A DNA stretch of 64,000 nucleotides from NCBI GenBank assembly GCA_949317995.1, contig OX439047.1, forward strand, positions 50,045,505-50,109,504, given 5' to 3'. The position numbers and the translations under genes were made by a program. Source of the stretch: Acholoe squamosa. Taxonomy: Eukaryota; Annelida; Polychaeta; Phyllodocida; Polynoidae. The notes below the pieces were generated by a model. It was not told where the DNA came from, searched no databases, and saw only the letters and a program-made list of their open reading frames with translations. Numbering within the stretch: position 1 is the stretch's first letter; every line of letters begins with the position of its first letter. Shown piece by piece: positions 45,501 through 55,884 of the stretch.

Positions 45501-47039
45501 GCAATTCAGGAAATCTGTAAACACCAATCCCTGACACCTTCTAGAGAAACACTGATTAAAAGCCAAAAAGAAGACCTTTTTGCGTCCTCCATGGCAAACT
45601 ACATTGAAAAAGGTAGCCTGCCACACGACTCAGGATTAATGAATCAAATACTACGTAACCACGACCAATTCATCTTACTGGATGAAGTCCTCTTCAGAAT
45701 TACTGATACCAATTTGGGTAAGACTTTAGAGCCCACACTGCAAATTGTAATTCCAGAAAAATGGACAGAATCTTTAGTGGAAGCAACCCATTGCTCTCCC
45801 CTAGGTGGTCACCTAGGTGCAGTTAAAACCTATACAGCCATAAGAGCTAGGTATTACTGGAGATCAATGTTTAAAGAAGTCTTTGACTTCTGCGGCACTT
45901 GCCACACATGCCTGACCACCAAAAAGAGACCCAAAAACCTGAAAACTCCAATGAAATTACGTGACCCAGTGCTTACAGCATACTCTCATGTCACCATGGA
46001 CACAATAGGCTCTTTTTCCAAGGCTACCGATGGCTCTCACTACATACATGTGGTGACCGACCATGCCACTAGGCACATAACTGCCTGGACAAGTGAAGAA
46101 AACACTGCTGCAATTGTGGCACTTGGTTTCTTCCAAAGAGTCATATGTATCCATGGCACTCCCTCAGTACTGAACACAGATAATGCCCAGCAATACGTCT
46201 CAAAACTATTCAAGTATTTTTGTGAAAAGTTCGGCATTAAACATGTGACAGGAAGTGCACATTGGTCTAGGTCTCAAGGTCTCTGTGAGCGCCAACATCA
46301 AACCATTGAATCATCCCTCAGAGCTTTTGTATCAAAATCACAGAAGCATTGGTCAACCTTCCTACAAGCTGTAGTGTTCAGTATTAATAATACTATAAGC
46401 AGCGCCTTAGGCTACTCACCAAATTTGTTAGTCTTTGGCAAGCAGACACACCTACCAACTGAAGCAGCTTTGTCCTTGATTAAAGCTGAAAAAGACTCAA
46501 GCACCAAGGAGAAAATTATGACCAGCCTACTACAGTTTAGGGATGATATTCAGATGAGAGCTGCAGAAAACATGATCTCTGCTCACAAAAAGATGAAAGC
46601 CAGACATGACATTTCAGCAGAACTCAGCTCATATAACACAGGCCAATTGGTATATTTACATATACCCACCCTACTGGTCAAATGCACATCAAAAAAGTTA
46701 CAACCCACATACTCAGGCCCCTACATCATAATGAAGATGACTTCACCAGTTACAGCTATCCTAAAAAGGCTACAAGATGGAAAAATACTGAAGAAATCAG
46801 TACATGTATCAAGGCTGAGGAGACCAATCACAAGAGCTAGCGCCAAAGCCATTATAAAAAGGCTGCAATCAGGGCCCACAAGCTCACTTCACGACCCCGA
46901 CCAGGACGACCCCTCCAATGTGAGTCTTACCACTCCCAAAATAAAGAAAAAGAGAGGAAGGCCAGCCAAAAAGGGAACAATCTCCTTCAGCCCCATGCCC
47001 TCCAGAAAATCAAGAAAAATTCCTAAGCGTCCATTATAG
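42600..47039 (+). CDS. Pol polyprotein of the env-bearing gypsy element
   Basis: One open frame of 1,479 codons. Parts in order: aspartic protease (VDSGAS near residue 100), RT (RIVVDYRWVNQNL, FSKLDVYSAYHQIPL, YVDDVAIYSP near residue 540), RNase H (FTDSSNFSLGAVITQ near 686, YGITDKELLGIIFAV), integrase zinc finger (about 1060-1100) and DDE core (TMDTIGS, NTDNAQQY, GLCERQHQ, about 1130-1230), then a basic tail with an AT-hook-like KKKRGRPAKK. The order PR-RT-RH-INT is Ty3/gypsy. The start codon shown is the first ATG; translation may instead continue from gag by the read-through or frameshift that the family uses. Confidence 0.95.
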   Translation: MNNKIGTSPTCHISHMNDEAELNSAEQQDHDPHPVNCDEDSSSDSEDLYENQNKRISTLQLKVETSKYGQQGKTSYINTELTKGAVNVDINGSSYRALVDSGASLSFISQKMADKIISTPNFRHGRRSCMVILLADKSSVQVNNSITITFLINNTEFKTRLHVVPKLNHPIILGVNFMTKYRAKISFGSKSPSPHFIRASKGLTMPPNSESTFNAIVIGPDSLIGKTGITENVDTTLPVLIKHALVEPRSTRKIIPVTVANPNDFPINIKKHMNLGIFALNNLNKAIPIGKLNSQHSLNSIISDKDMLPINCGDDPLDQLPKGDDPLKYTICDKLTEAQKQQIKNIVESNREAFVLNESAIGLNVENEVKLELIPDFKPCNRPSYRMSPKKEIFQRELLDKHLQQGVIEECTKPCEWNSPAFLVPKPQGDRSVASGWRIVVDYRWVNQNLKSFSYSFPRADDLMQQVGRTGAKYFSKLDVYSAYHQIPLAKESRPLTTFSANGTRYMAKVLPMGLKTSGLSFMNVMEQLLMKCKYRNAVAYVDDVAIYSPTWERHLQDLDEVLKLFIKGNIKLKSEKCEFGTTKMEFLGFTLDRHGISPSPDKISPVKTFPAPKNIHDLRCFNGMAQFYKRFIRGFAHIMKPLYEATKGTFKWTTQCQTAFEKIKASICTEAILKFPDYNKPFIIFTDSSNFSLGAVITQVDEHGFYRPIKFSGRGLTPQETRYGITDKELLGIIFAVKKFHHYVDGTHFKVYSDHTALVSLFNKKENITNGRLARWVDTVMSYDFEVKYLQGRANLVADCLSRRKYPPGSDDPIPIRSQGKIILPPKRVQFSDISMTKVFKSDDPIPNNPICLGPPRSILKGGKIWGSTNKPPKGVIARKGTPERQQSVNPDLCVLTRAQSQSQDDTPPAASQSAPSKKTRPLKPKCSSPRPRGRPAKSRSPRVSIKAANAKRAKLSRRVLPLAERAIQEICKHQSLTPSRETLIKSQKEDLFASSMANYIEKGSLPHDSGLMNQILRNHDQFILLDEVLFRITDTNLGKTLEPTLQIVIPEKWTESLVEATHCSPLGGHLGAVKTYTAIRARYYWRSMFKEVFDFCGTCHTCLTTKKRPKNLKTPMKLRDPVLTAYSHVTMDTIGSFSKATDGSHYIHVVTDHATRHITAWTSEENTAAIVALGFFQRVICIHGTPSVLNTDNAQQYVSKLFKYFCEKFGIKHVTGSAHWSRSQGLCERQHQTIESSLRAFVSKSQKHWSTFLQAVVFSINNTISSALGYSPNLLVFGKQTHLPTEAALSLIKAEKDSSTKEKIMTSLLQFRDDIQMRAAENMISAHKKMKARHDISAELSSYNTGQLVYLHIPTLLVKCTSKKLQPTYSGPYIIMKMTSPVTAILKRLQDGKILKKSVHVSRLRRPITRASAKAIIKRLQSGPTSSLHDPDQDDPSNVSLTTPKIKKKRGRPAKKGTISFSPMPSRKSRKIPKRPL

Positions 47040-48132
47040 ATCATAAGACGCTGTGTCAAACACCAAGCATCCATATAAACAACCCTCCTTTAATCCCCAC
47101 AGGCGCCACGCGCCCCAACCAAATTAATCAACCATTAATATACCAACCACTTAAACACACTGACAGCAACAGTCACAGCCCAACGCCCAACCTATTTATA
47201 CTAACAACCATAAAAATTCCTATGCATCCAAAATCAACACCGCCTTGATTAACTGTATATACAACCACCTACCCATCCTAAGTGGAACGCCAAACACTGG
47301 CAAATGGATTATCAAATAATTAGGTTAGGTTACCCACGCCACATACCGACCGCCCAAGGCAGCGCTGTATCCTCGGTTTGTGTATAAACTTCAATACACA
47401 CATGCGACGGCTTGTTACCACTTCAAGACCACTATTTCCAATGATAAACCTATTGTAGGAAGATGGATCTCTGACACCCGTATCCCATGTTTACACCACT
47501 GTTTCCGCCAACCCTTAAGTGCTGTGGTGGCACATATACAAATCAATAACACGCCACCCTCAAGGTCTTTAAAAACCCCACAGGGTCGCCATAGTGACCA
47601 TATCACCTCGGCTAGGGATAAACACCCCCGCCAAGCTTCCCAATATTCTATTTTTAAACAATACCTCACCACCAACCAATCTAGGCCTGGATAACCCTAA
47701 TTTGCATAAGGGGCCGCTCAAACCCCCCTTGCATCCACCAATAATATTTGGCCTACGCCCCTCTCAGGGCAAGACATACCACCTATGGGAGATCTTAGAC
47801 TGGGAAGTAGCCAAACTCAGTCTCAGATTTATAAGCGCTTGCCCACCCACATCTAATCACAACACAACCCACATCCAATACCACCACACCTTAAACACGG
47901 CAACAAGTGTCTGGAAAGGGACCATGGCAGACCCATCGTGCAACCAGCCCAGGTAGGACTATCTTATGGGTCTATTTTAGCATTTAGGATTTTTAACAGT
48001 CGTTCTAGCATTGTACATGATAGTAGTTTTATTATCATGGTGCCCAGGTACCCCTATTAACCAATGGCGGTGTGAGCCTTAAGTGTGTGTAAAATGTGGA
48101 AGAACTTCTCCACTATCCTATAATTTTTAACA
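47040..48132 (+). other. Pol-env spacer
   Basis: C-rich on the plus strand, with short open stretches only (such as 47380-47694 and 47594-47956) that show no domain. A CAGGTAGGA word near 47950 resembles a splice donor. Confidence 0.45.
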
Positions 48133-48762
48133 TTGATAATCCAATTTACTAAACCTCTTCAGCCAAGCAAATTCCCCACCTTTACCTCTCCCCCATTTAC
48201 AGCCCACTTAGACCCTTTTTCCTTTATAACTTACAGCCTGGACCCACCGGCAAATAAGCACGGCCCAAATGCTACATGGACCATACACAGCCTCCTTGGA
48301 CCACATGGGATCAGGAGTGATCTCATGGATCCTTTTGAAATTAGGAGCATAATCATGGAACAGCAACACCTCATCACCTTCCTCGCCCATGAGGATATTA
48401 GACATTACCTCAGCAGCCCTATATTAAGACAGGAGCTGGACTTGAGCAATCACACCACAGCAGCAACCATCAAAGCCTTCATGATCGCTGTGGCTGGGGA
48501 TAATCCCCGCCGGCCTCCATGGGGCAGGTTTAACCATAGATCTGCATCATACATAGCACTTTTATGTGCTCGCACGCTTCTAGCGTCAGAACAGCCCCTC
48601 AGGGACTTACCCCGCCAATACTCCAGAATTGGACGCGAACTGGCCATAAGGAATACAGCCAGCCTGGTATTCCAGTTTGCTGTTTTCGAGATAAACAGAT
48701 TCCATGCTCAAGCACGTGTACCGCCCCTGACGGTGACAACAGGCACCAGTCCATCTGCATAA
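48133..48762 (+). CDS. Extra ORF between pol and env, unrecognised
   Basis: 209 codons on the element's strand, about 1.1 kb after pol and 107 bases before env. It contains helical stretches (SIIMEQQHLITFLAHEDIRH, NTASLVFQFAVFEINRFHAQ) and an internal basic patch (NPRRPPWGRFNHR). No signal peptide or known domain was seen. Its position resembles that of accessory ORFs in complex retroviruses, but no homology is claimed. Confidence 0.55.
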   Translation: MIIQFTKPLQPSKFPTFTSPPFTAHLDPFSFITYSLDPPANKHGPNATWTIHSLLGPHGIRSDLMDPFEIRSIIMEQQHLITFLAHEDIRHYLSSPILRQELDLSNHTTAATIKAFMIAVAGDNPRRPPWGRFNHRSASYIALLCARTLLASEQPLRDLPRQYSRIGRELAIRNTASLVFQFAVFEINRFHAQARVPPLTVTTGTSPSA

Positions 48763-48868
48763 ATCCATTTCATGTAACAACAACCCAACCACCCACAGAA
48801 TCCCTGACCTTTGTAAATACTTGACCATACTAACGTCCCATTTGTGACTAAGCTAATGCTATTTTTAA

Positions 48869-51616
48869 GTGAACCCCACCATCAAATTTCAAAAGTCCTC
48901 AAAATTTCTCAATTTTTCTCATTTTTCTAGAGCAGCAGCCATCCTAGCAGTCTGTATATTCTTACATCTGCTCCTCGGCTGCACCTCAACATCAGATACC
49001 AATCTGAACACCATCTTCAGACCCAACTATGGCGCACTGTTTACCAAGTTACCCCAAACATTACTAGCCAATTACATGGACTATCCATTGACCTTCAGCC
49101 TCAACTTGACCTTTGACCAGAACTTAAGTCAGCCAGAACTGCTCAGCCCACTCATCGGCACTGATGCACCCCAATACATTAAGCACACAGCCCATGCCCT
49201 AGATAACATGATACAGAGCCTATTCTCCAAGTCAAAAACAACACTAGAAACCTTGTCAAAATTAATATCCCCATCAAACGTCAGACAAGCCAGAAATGCC
49301 CCAGGCCAAGTCATTGGTGACATTTTAAGAGCTTCAATAGGCCTCGGTACTCAACCAGAAATTGATATTTTGAATTCTGAAATGTCTGACCTGGATAAAA
49401 AGTTAGCCACCAAAATGCACGTGGTAGAATTAGCCACACATTTCTTGTTAAATATTTCGGAATTTAATTACAATTCTGTCAACATCTTCTCAAAATTCCA
49501 AAACGACACTGATGATGCTCTATCTTTCATTTCCGGAAAATTAGAGCACTTAAATTCAAACATCTCATCAATATTATTAAAATTAGAACTCCAATCCAGA
49601 CAAGACACTTTCTACTCCATGTTATTCACAGCAGCAAATTCACAAATAGAATCTTTAATTGACCTCCAAAGCGACTTGGAAAATCTGCTTTTAACCATTA
49701 ATAATCTACTTGAAGGCACCCTACCCCAGTCCATCATCACAAAAGACGACCTCAGTTTAGGTTTAAACAATTTATCCAGCCTCCTGCATGAGGCACATCA
49801 CGGCATTATTTTAGAAGGCCTACCCATAAGTTATTATTATAAGCGCCGAGTACATGTGCACTGGAGCCATAACTCGAGCCTATTAATAACCATACCAGTA
49901 CCCATAACCAGAGGGGGAAGCACCTTTTCTATATTTAGGATAGAAACCTTCCCCGTGCCTTTCGACACCTCCGACACTAAGTCAGTAGGTCACACCCAGG
50001 TGGAGCCACTTCCCGGCTACTTGGCTATGTCCAGGACCCACTCACACTACATACAGTTTACACAAGCTGACCTGGATATGTGTGACCTCGGCCACCTTAT
50101 CAGCTGTAACCTACCCCTACCTCTGTTGTCGGCCACACACCCCACATGCACTCTATCCCTATTTTTAGACCTACCAGAGGCGGTGCACCATACCTGCAGT
50201 TTTAAAGCACACATGGCAGCACCCATACCAAATCTTATCCAACCCCTATCTCACAGCACCTTCCTATTAGTAACCGACCATCCCACCTCCATGCTCCAAT
50301 GCACAGATTCAGGCCAAGTCGAAATTAAAAATAGCGCATACTCAGTCATCTCAGTCCCATGTCTGTGCTCCATTAAAAATGCTGGCATGATTTTAACCAA
50401 TTCTGATTTATCTTGCACCCAAAATTTCACGCTGGAGCCCATATCAAAGGCCTATTTCAACTTACCACTGTGGCGACACTTTGGTCAACCTCCAGCCAAT
50501 GTTTCCGGCATCACCATGGCAACCACATCCCAGACCCTTCACTTGCCCAATTTTGAAAAATTAAAACACCTACATAATCAAAAAATAGCACCACTTTTTC
50601 AAGACACCCTAACCCTTAAAAAGGCCGCACAGGGACTTAAGGACCAATCAGCCCTCCTATCCACTAACTCCCTGATGCATCTAGGATATCACCTCCAGTT
50701 CTCACCCTGGATACATTTGGTATCACCCCTCCTGGCACTACTTTGCTGCGCATTAACCCTTAAGAACCATCTTCGTGTCAATCAATTGGCGCGCTTTATC
50801 ACATTAGTCTCAGCAACCCGAACACCCAAGATGGCTAATGCGGAGAGTTGGGATCGTTTTAAAGATCTGATACGCCAGGCTAACAAAAACTGGCCAGCCC
50901 CACAAACGACCCCAGACACAGATCTAGATTTTGTACAGTCGCCTGGCCGCTACCAGAACATGTTCACCTGGATTTTGATAGCAACCCTCCTATACATCAC
51001 ATGGATTACCGCCAAGAGGTGCCTGCGACACTGGCCCTACTGCAAACAGGACAGCCACAGGACACCTTCAATTGTGGCCAAGATTCATGCTAACGGTCAA
51101 ACCTTTGATTTCACCGTTGGCAAGATGATCTATGGACAAAATCTCTGGGCCCCCACCATCACAGCCCCTAAGGTCTCCCCAGCTCGCCTTACGGCACCCC
51201 TGGGCAGACACCTGGATCTCCTTTGGAAGTCTGACATCAGGACAATAATCGGGGGACAAGTCCGACAGATCCCGCTGCAGCGCTATCCCCCGGTACCACT
51301 TCTATGGAGGATACCGCTGTACAGAATCTTAAAAGGAGCTCACCACATGACAGTGGTCATCTCCTCAGAAGGACAACCCGATTTTCAACTTGCCTCTAGT
51401 GACACTGACCCCGCCATACAACTACCTTGTGAGTCCTGGCCGGCTGATCGCCATGACTCCCCGGCTGAGCTCACAAAGTACACCCCACTCCGGCATCAGC
51501 CAAAGAAAGACAAATACATGTACAGGCAACCGGAGATGATGCTCACACCCTCAACATCAACCAGCGGTAAGTTTTCATCAGAAACCTACTTTGATCCTCA
51601 TGTGGGGATCAATTAA
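48869..51616 (+). CDS. Env-like glycoprotein ORF of the gypsy element
   Basis: 915 codons in one frame. Seen: a hydrophobic N-terminal segment (AAILAVCIFLHLLLGC, residues about 24-39) like a signal sequence, many N-x-S/T sites, heptad-like helices in the first third, and two hydrophobic segments late in the protein (WIHLVSPLLALLCCALTL and MFTWILIATLLYITWITA). The order LTR-gag-pol-env and this topology support an envelope-type protein, broadly like the F-type envelopes of errantiviruses. No clear sequence match could be made by eye, so the subfamily is open. The frame begins upstream of the hydrophobic segment without a conventional start being certain. Confidence 0.72.
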   Translation: MNPTIKFQKSSKFLNFSHFSRAAAILAVCIFLHLLLGCTSTSDTNLNTIFRPNYGALFTKLPQTLLANYMDYPLTFSLNLTFDQNLSQPELLSPLIGTDAPQYIKHTAHALDNMIQSLFSKSKTTLETLSKLISPSNVRQARNAPGQVIGDILRASIGLGTQPEIDILNSEMSDLDKKLATKMHVVELATHFLLNISEFNYNSVNIFSKFQNDTDDALSFISGKLEHLNSNISSILLKLELQSRQDTFYSMLFTAANSQIESLIDLQSDLENLLLTINNLLEGTLPQSIITKDDLSLGLNNLSSLLHEAHHGIILEGLPISYYYKRRVHVHWSHNSSLLITIPVPITRGGSTFSIFRIETFPVPFDTSDTKSVGHTQVEPLPGYLAMSRTHSHYIQFTQADLDMCDLGHLISCNLPLPLLSATHPTCTLSLFLDLPEAVHHTCSFKAHMAAPIPNLIQPLSHSTFLLVTDHPTSMLQCTDSGQVEIKNSAYSVISVPCLCSIKNAGMILTNSDLSCTQNFTLEPISKAYFNLPLWRHFGQPPANVSGITMATTSQTLHLPNFEKLKHLHNQKIAPLFQDTLTLKKAAQGLKDQSALLSTNSLMHLGYHLQFSPWIHLVSPLLALLCCALTLKNHLRVNQLARFITLVSATRTPKMANAESWDRFKDLIRQANKNWPAPQTTPDTDLDFVQSPGRYQNMFTWILIATLLYITWITAKRCLRHWPYCKQDSHRTPSIVAKIHANGQTFDFTVGKMIYGQNLWAPTITAPKVSPARLTAPLGRHLDLLWKSDIRTIIGGQVRQIPLQRYPPVPLLWRIPLYRILKGAHHMTVVISSEGQPDFQLASSDTDPAIQLPCESWPADRHDSPAELTKYTPLRHQPKKDKYMYRQPEMMLTPSTSTSGKFSSETYFDPHVGIN

Positions 51617-52609
51617 CCGCCGGCCACCCCCCATATAACCTGGTAATGGACTCTCCCGGTCGCCCAATCCACCGGATAGCCCCATCTAACACCTTCATGT
51701 GGGGATCATACCCATACTCAATAGCTCTAAATCCGGCCCCACCCACAATTAAAACCATCTTAACAACATCTCCAGCACCATAACACAGTTTCGACCCACA
51801 ATAACACAGTTATTTCGACTCACTGTGAAGGCCCACTGCACGATGAGACGTCACCATCTTGTTTCTGACGTCGCGTCTGGTTCTCCGCCAAAACGCTGCG
51901 TCAGAACGCCGGCGCTGCGTCTCACCACTGCCGTCGGCCTCGCCAACGTCAGATCTCTTTCATGTTTCCCACGTTGGCATGACAACTTAACGTCAGTCAG
52001 GACACCCGCACTCAATATCTGCGTCAAAACAATAACATAAGCACGTGTTAGCAATATCACTAGACTTGTTTTCGACCCAAGTTAACAACACCATCCCGCA
52101 TGAGTTTGAAAGCCCGCCCATGCCAATTTAGAAGCCCAGAACAAACAACATAACTTCTAACTGGTGGTGGACTTCTCAAATATATTATTGGATAAAATCA
52201 CAGGTAAATCAGGCTCATGGCACTTGTAATAATTATCACAGTCATTTATCACAATCAATTTTCAATCACATCCTCGCATTTGGCCGGCCACCTTCTGGGA
52301 TGAACCATTTTCGTCATCTTCTCTCTACTTTCCTTTAGCACGGCAACCTTCCCGTACAGTTTCTCATCACGGCCATGCACCAATTCCTGAAAAACAAACC
52401 GCAGCCCAACTAAAAACCCTATTCACACAAATTTCGAGCATAGCTTCAAAATTCAAAAGATGTCAGAATCTGGATCACGAACATATTTCAGACTATCGTG
52501 ACTTTCAACAAAATTCGACCAAAACCATACATACCGGCAACTCCTAACTGTAGATGTTGCACGGCCCACTGGCCCCCCCCTCGGGTCCATCGTAGGGCCC
52601 ACTGATCGG
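51617..52609 (+). other. Region after env, noncoding by eye
   Basis: Only short open stretches (for example 51825-52040) without domain features. A CGTCAGA/GCGTC-rich patch lies at about 51845-52030. Confidence 0.5.
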
Positions 52610-52894
52610 ATGACACTGCATCGGTACCCAGCCAATCTCGACCCACAGGAGAAGTACTCTGAAACAACAGAGAACCATAGGTGTCAGATTACCGGCACCG
52701 TAACCGACCTCTCATCGCCCAAAAATTCTCAAAATTCCCATTATACCGGTACTCACCCACAAAGTCCGACCACCACCACAGCCAGGAAGATTGATCCCGA
52801 CGGCATGACCACAATCCTTGCGCGGACAATCATGTTGGCCGTGGTTTTACTGCTCGTCTTATCTCTTGGCTCAATCCTTTTCAGTCAAAATTAG
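52610..52894 (+). CDS. Small ORF with C-terminal hydrophobic segment, unrecognised
   Basis: 94 codons. The N-terminal two-thirds is polar and Ser/Thr/Pro-rich; the last 25 residues include TIMLAVVLLLVLSLGSILF, a likely membrane anchor. It lies 1 kb after env within the element. Function unknown; it may be chance. Confidence 0.4.
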   Translation: MTLHRYPANLDPQEKYSETTENHRCQITGTVTDLSSPKNSQNSHYTGTHPQSPTTTTARKIDPDGMTTILARTIMLAVVLLLVLSLGSILFSQN

Positions 52895-53627
52895 GTCGCT
52901 TTCTGAAGCCAAAAATAGCTCCTGCTCCTTTTATAGCAAGACCCACCGCGGGAGCATAAAGTTAATTTTTGGACCTTATTTTTCGAAAAGCGCATCACCA
53001 AAATTCAAAATTTCAGCCACACCAACCCACCTTTAGGACCCAAAATCACCTAACCCAAAGTTGAGACATCCCTCACACATGACCCATTGAGGCCATGGCA
53101 AGTCTACACCATTGACCATGCCGTTTGACCATGTCTTTACACGAACGCTGAACAAACGCCAGCTCAGTGGTGCCAGCCAATGTTTGTCGCCTGAACTAAA
53201 TAAGAACAGATCCCCATGCAGTGGCGCTACCCGCGCTGCGCAGCAGAACTAACCTGGATATTCCAGTTTCCCGCTCACATTTTTGCCATTAGTCTACACC
53301 GGCTCGGTGACACTGCACATCAACATGCACTGCCTAAATCACTGCCTTACCTGTCAATTTGGTATTTTTGTTGGTCGCCTTGTAATCCATGCACTATGAT
53401 CGACCCTAAAACTAAAAATTCCCCCCTTCTCTTGTTCTGTTTTTCAATACAGAGGCCAACGACCTAATCGAGGAGGCGGAGACCGTATTGACAGGCCAGC
53501 AGGAGTTTCCAGCAGCAGGCCAGGCACGCCCATCCCAACCGGCCTGCCCCATTGGAGCACACGAGTCTGCTCTCCAATAGGGCCACCTACTAGATTTGCG
53601 ACCCTGGGAAGAAATTGTCACCACCTA

Positions 53628-54014
53628 ATGTACAGCTACAGCTGCCCATGCAGCATCAACAAAGACAATAGACCAGAAACTTTCAAAACAATTGGCTCGA
53701 CCCAGGTCTGGAGACCCCTACCCAAAACACACCAAGCTTCATCTGAGGAGGACAGTGACTCTGACACCTCCCTCTCAGCAGAACCAATAGACATGGACCC
53801 TGCATACAGTTCCGATCTGAAGTTGCAGCCTGACTCAGGCAAGCCTAGCAGAATGCATTTCAGCAAAATTGTAAACTTTGTCCCCAACACCAAAAAATCC
53901 AAATCCAGGAGAAGACCCTCACTAGGTCGCTCCCTCAACCCAAACGTCTTTAACCACCAAGACCCACCACCAAAGGGTCTTGCAAACCAAAGTCGCCATA
54001 GAAGAAGAAAATAA
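53628..54014 (+). CDS. Small basic ORF near the 3' end, unrecognised
   Basis: 128 codons: an acidic Ser/Asp-rich middle (SSEEDSDSDTSLS) followed by a basic C-terminus (NTKKSKSRRRPSLGRS, ending RHRRRK). The layout resembles small nuclear regulatory proteins, but this is only composition. Just upstream, 53400-53630 is pyrimidine-rich with an AG at 53452-53453 that could serve as a splice acceptor. Confidence 0.42.
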   Translation: MYSYSCPCSINKDNRPETFKTIGSTQVWRPLPKTHQASSEEDSDSDTSLSAEPIDMDPAYSSDLKLQPDSGKPSRMHFSKIVNFVPNTKKSKSRRRPSLGRSLNPNVFNHQDPPPKGLANQSRHRRRK

Positions 54015-55207
54015 TTTCAATAACCATCCTCTATTTATTTTATTTATTTTTGAAACTGTCTTTAATATTATGGACTAAAAGTGTAGAGACACACTTCACT
54101 CACCGACCGCCCATGGACACTATGAACACTGACTCAGTCAGTCTAGTCAACTGATTTTTAAAGCCAGTTTTTTTCTTGTTTGTATAAGGCTATGATACAT
54201 AACCATGAAAACATGCTGCATTTTTACGTTTATTTTCCTTTCCAAGAACATTATGAAGACCACAAGCCAGGCAGCAGGTTTTTGTGATCTTAAGATGCCA
54301 TAAGGTTCTTTTTTCTTTTCACACTGTACCATTTCAAACCCAACCATGTCAAATATTTATGGGTTTTAGCTAGTTTATATTTTTCTAAAAATTTTTTACA
54401 AGGAAGCCCTGGCAACCAGTATCTTTGCAGGATCAACTGAGATCCAAACTAAATATCAGCCAGAGCCTCCATTCACCTTTGTATTAACCTCGTCCTTTTT
54501 CAGCCAATGATAACCCCAGGTAGACTGAAGGCTAAACATGCTAAATTTTCCATTAACTAAGACAAACCTTCCTACAAAATTAACAGAAACTTCTACAGAT
54601 AAATAAAAGACCAAAAATCCAAAATTTTTTTTTTAGAAAATTCCTTAAACATATCACCTAAAAGCCTTCAGACTCCCTAAGCCTTATCAGTATTATAAGG
54701 AATGATTGATCAACTTGCCAGTCATCAATTACCTTACCTCTGTTTTTATTTATTATATTGTATTGTATATTGGCTCCAGACCTAAATAGTAAGTGCCTAC
54801 CAGTACTGAGACAAAACTTCAGTAATAACTTGTCTACCTCAAGGTCTGCCTCAGAGCCAACAACTGCATGCTTTAGGATAGTTTCATCCTTTTTTTATTT
54901 TTGTGTGAACCTTAGAACTAGATAAATAATCCAGCTCTTGTATCCCACCACGACCTGAATTATTCATGTTTTCCTTGCCAAAATTACAAACAACACTTCT
55001 TTGGCACAGTTTTCCTTTGCACTGCTTATAATTTATTCATGTTCCACCAAAAATCGGTATTGAATATCTCCTTAATACCACTGATTTTTACTTAATGATA
55101 AGATGTAATACCTATTATTACACATCAGATACAATTGTCAGTAGACCTTTTTCTCACGAACTTCCTCCTTGAAACCTCGCGTGGAATCGAGTAGGAATGT
55201 GGGGATT
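54015..55207 (+). other. 3' noncoding region before the 3' LTR
   Basis: AT-rich, no ORF with domain features. The purine-rich GGAATGTGGGGA just before 55208 is a candidate polypurine tract. Confidence 0.6.
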
Positions 55208-55884
55208 TGTCAGTAGACCGTTATAGGTATTGTACTTATCATATTTATTTTTCACCTTTGACTCTACCATGTAACCCAGTGTCCGAGTCTACCCACAAGC
55301 CAAGCCATACCCATAGACCAAAGGCTGGCGGTGTCAACTGCACTCAGTGACCCCGCCTCCTCCTACTGGAGGATATGCTGTCAATCACAAGCAGCTCGCT
55401 GCATGCTGGAAATTCCTAGCAGACAATGTTTAGACCAACTCCTCCTGCAGGAGGACATGCCCATTGATCATGAGCAGCTCACAGCATACCGGGAATTCCC
55501 AGCAGCTATATTTAGAACCATACTGAACTCTGTGAACCCCAGTGCTATGTTTGGGATCCCCCCTACATACCTGCACTGGAGTTCCCCAGTTACTATATTT
55601 AGCTCACCTGATACTATTTTTAGGATGAGCTGGGTGAGCGGCTCCTACTACAAATACCTGTGGAGGGAGCAGCTCACTCATCTTTCCACCTTCATACTTC
55701 ATACCTCACACATTCACGTGAGACCAAGGCCCTTGGCTCAAGGGCTAGGCTTGGACACTGTTGGGCACCTTTATACTGTATCACCATCTATACCTCGTGG
55801 ACTTCTATGAATAAAGTGGATATCAAACTGGATTCCTGATTCGTCTGTATTCATCCTTATTCCTCATTTACGGACTCATTGACA
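55208..55884 (+). repeat. 3' LTR of the env-bearing element
   Basis: 677 bases, nearly identical to 38731-39407; followed by the CTGT target duplication. Confidence 0.95.

Larger units (their letters stand above)
38731..55884 (+). mobile_element. Envelope-bearing Ty3/gypsy element, 17,154 bases, young
   Basis: A fossil provirus-like element. Both LTRs are 677 bases (38731-39407, 55208-55884), begin TGTCAGTAG and end TTGACA, and differ at only about two positions that I could see, suggesting a recent insertion. A 4-base direct repeat CTGT flanks it (38727-38730 and 55885-55888). Parts in order: gag region, uninterrupted protease-RT-RNase H-integrase, an intervening ORF, an env-like ORF, and a 3.6 kb 3' region with small ORFs. 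Pol gene order places it in Ty3/gypsy; the env-like ORF gives it an errantivirus-like plan. It looks nearly whole; the gag side is in about four open stretches, so it has either about three breaks or separate small ORFs. It is unusually long for the family. Confidence 0.93.
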
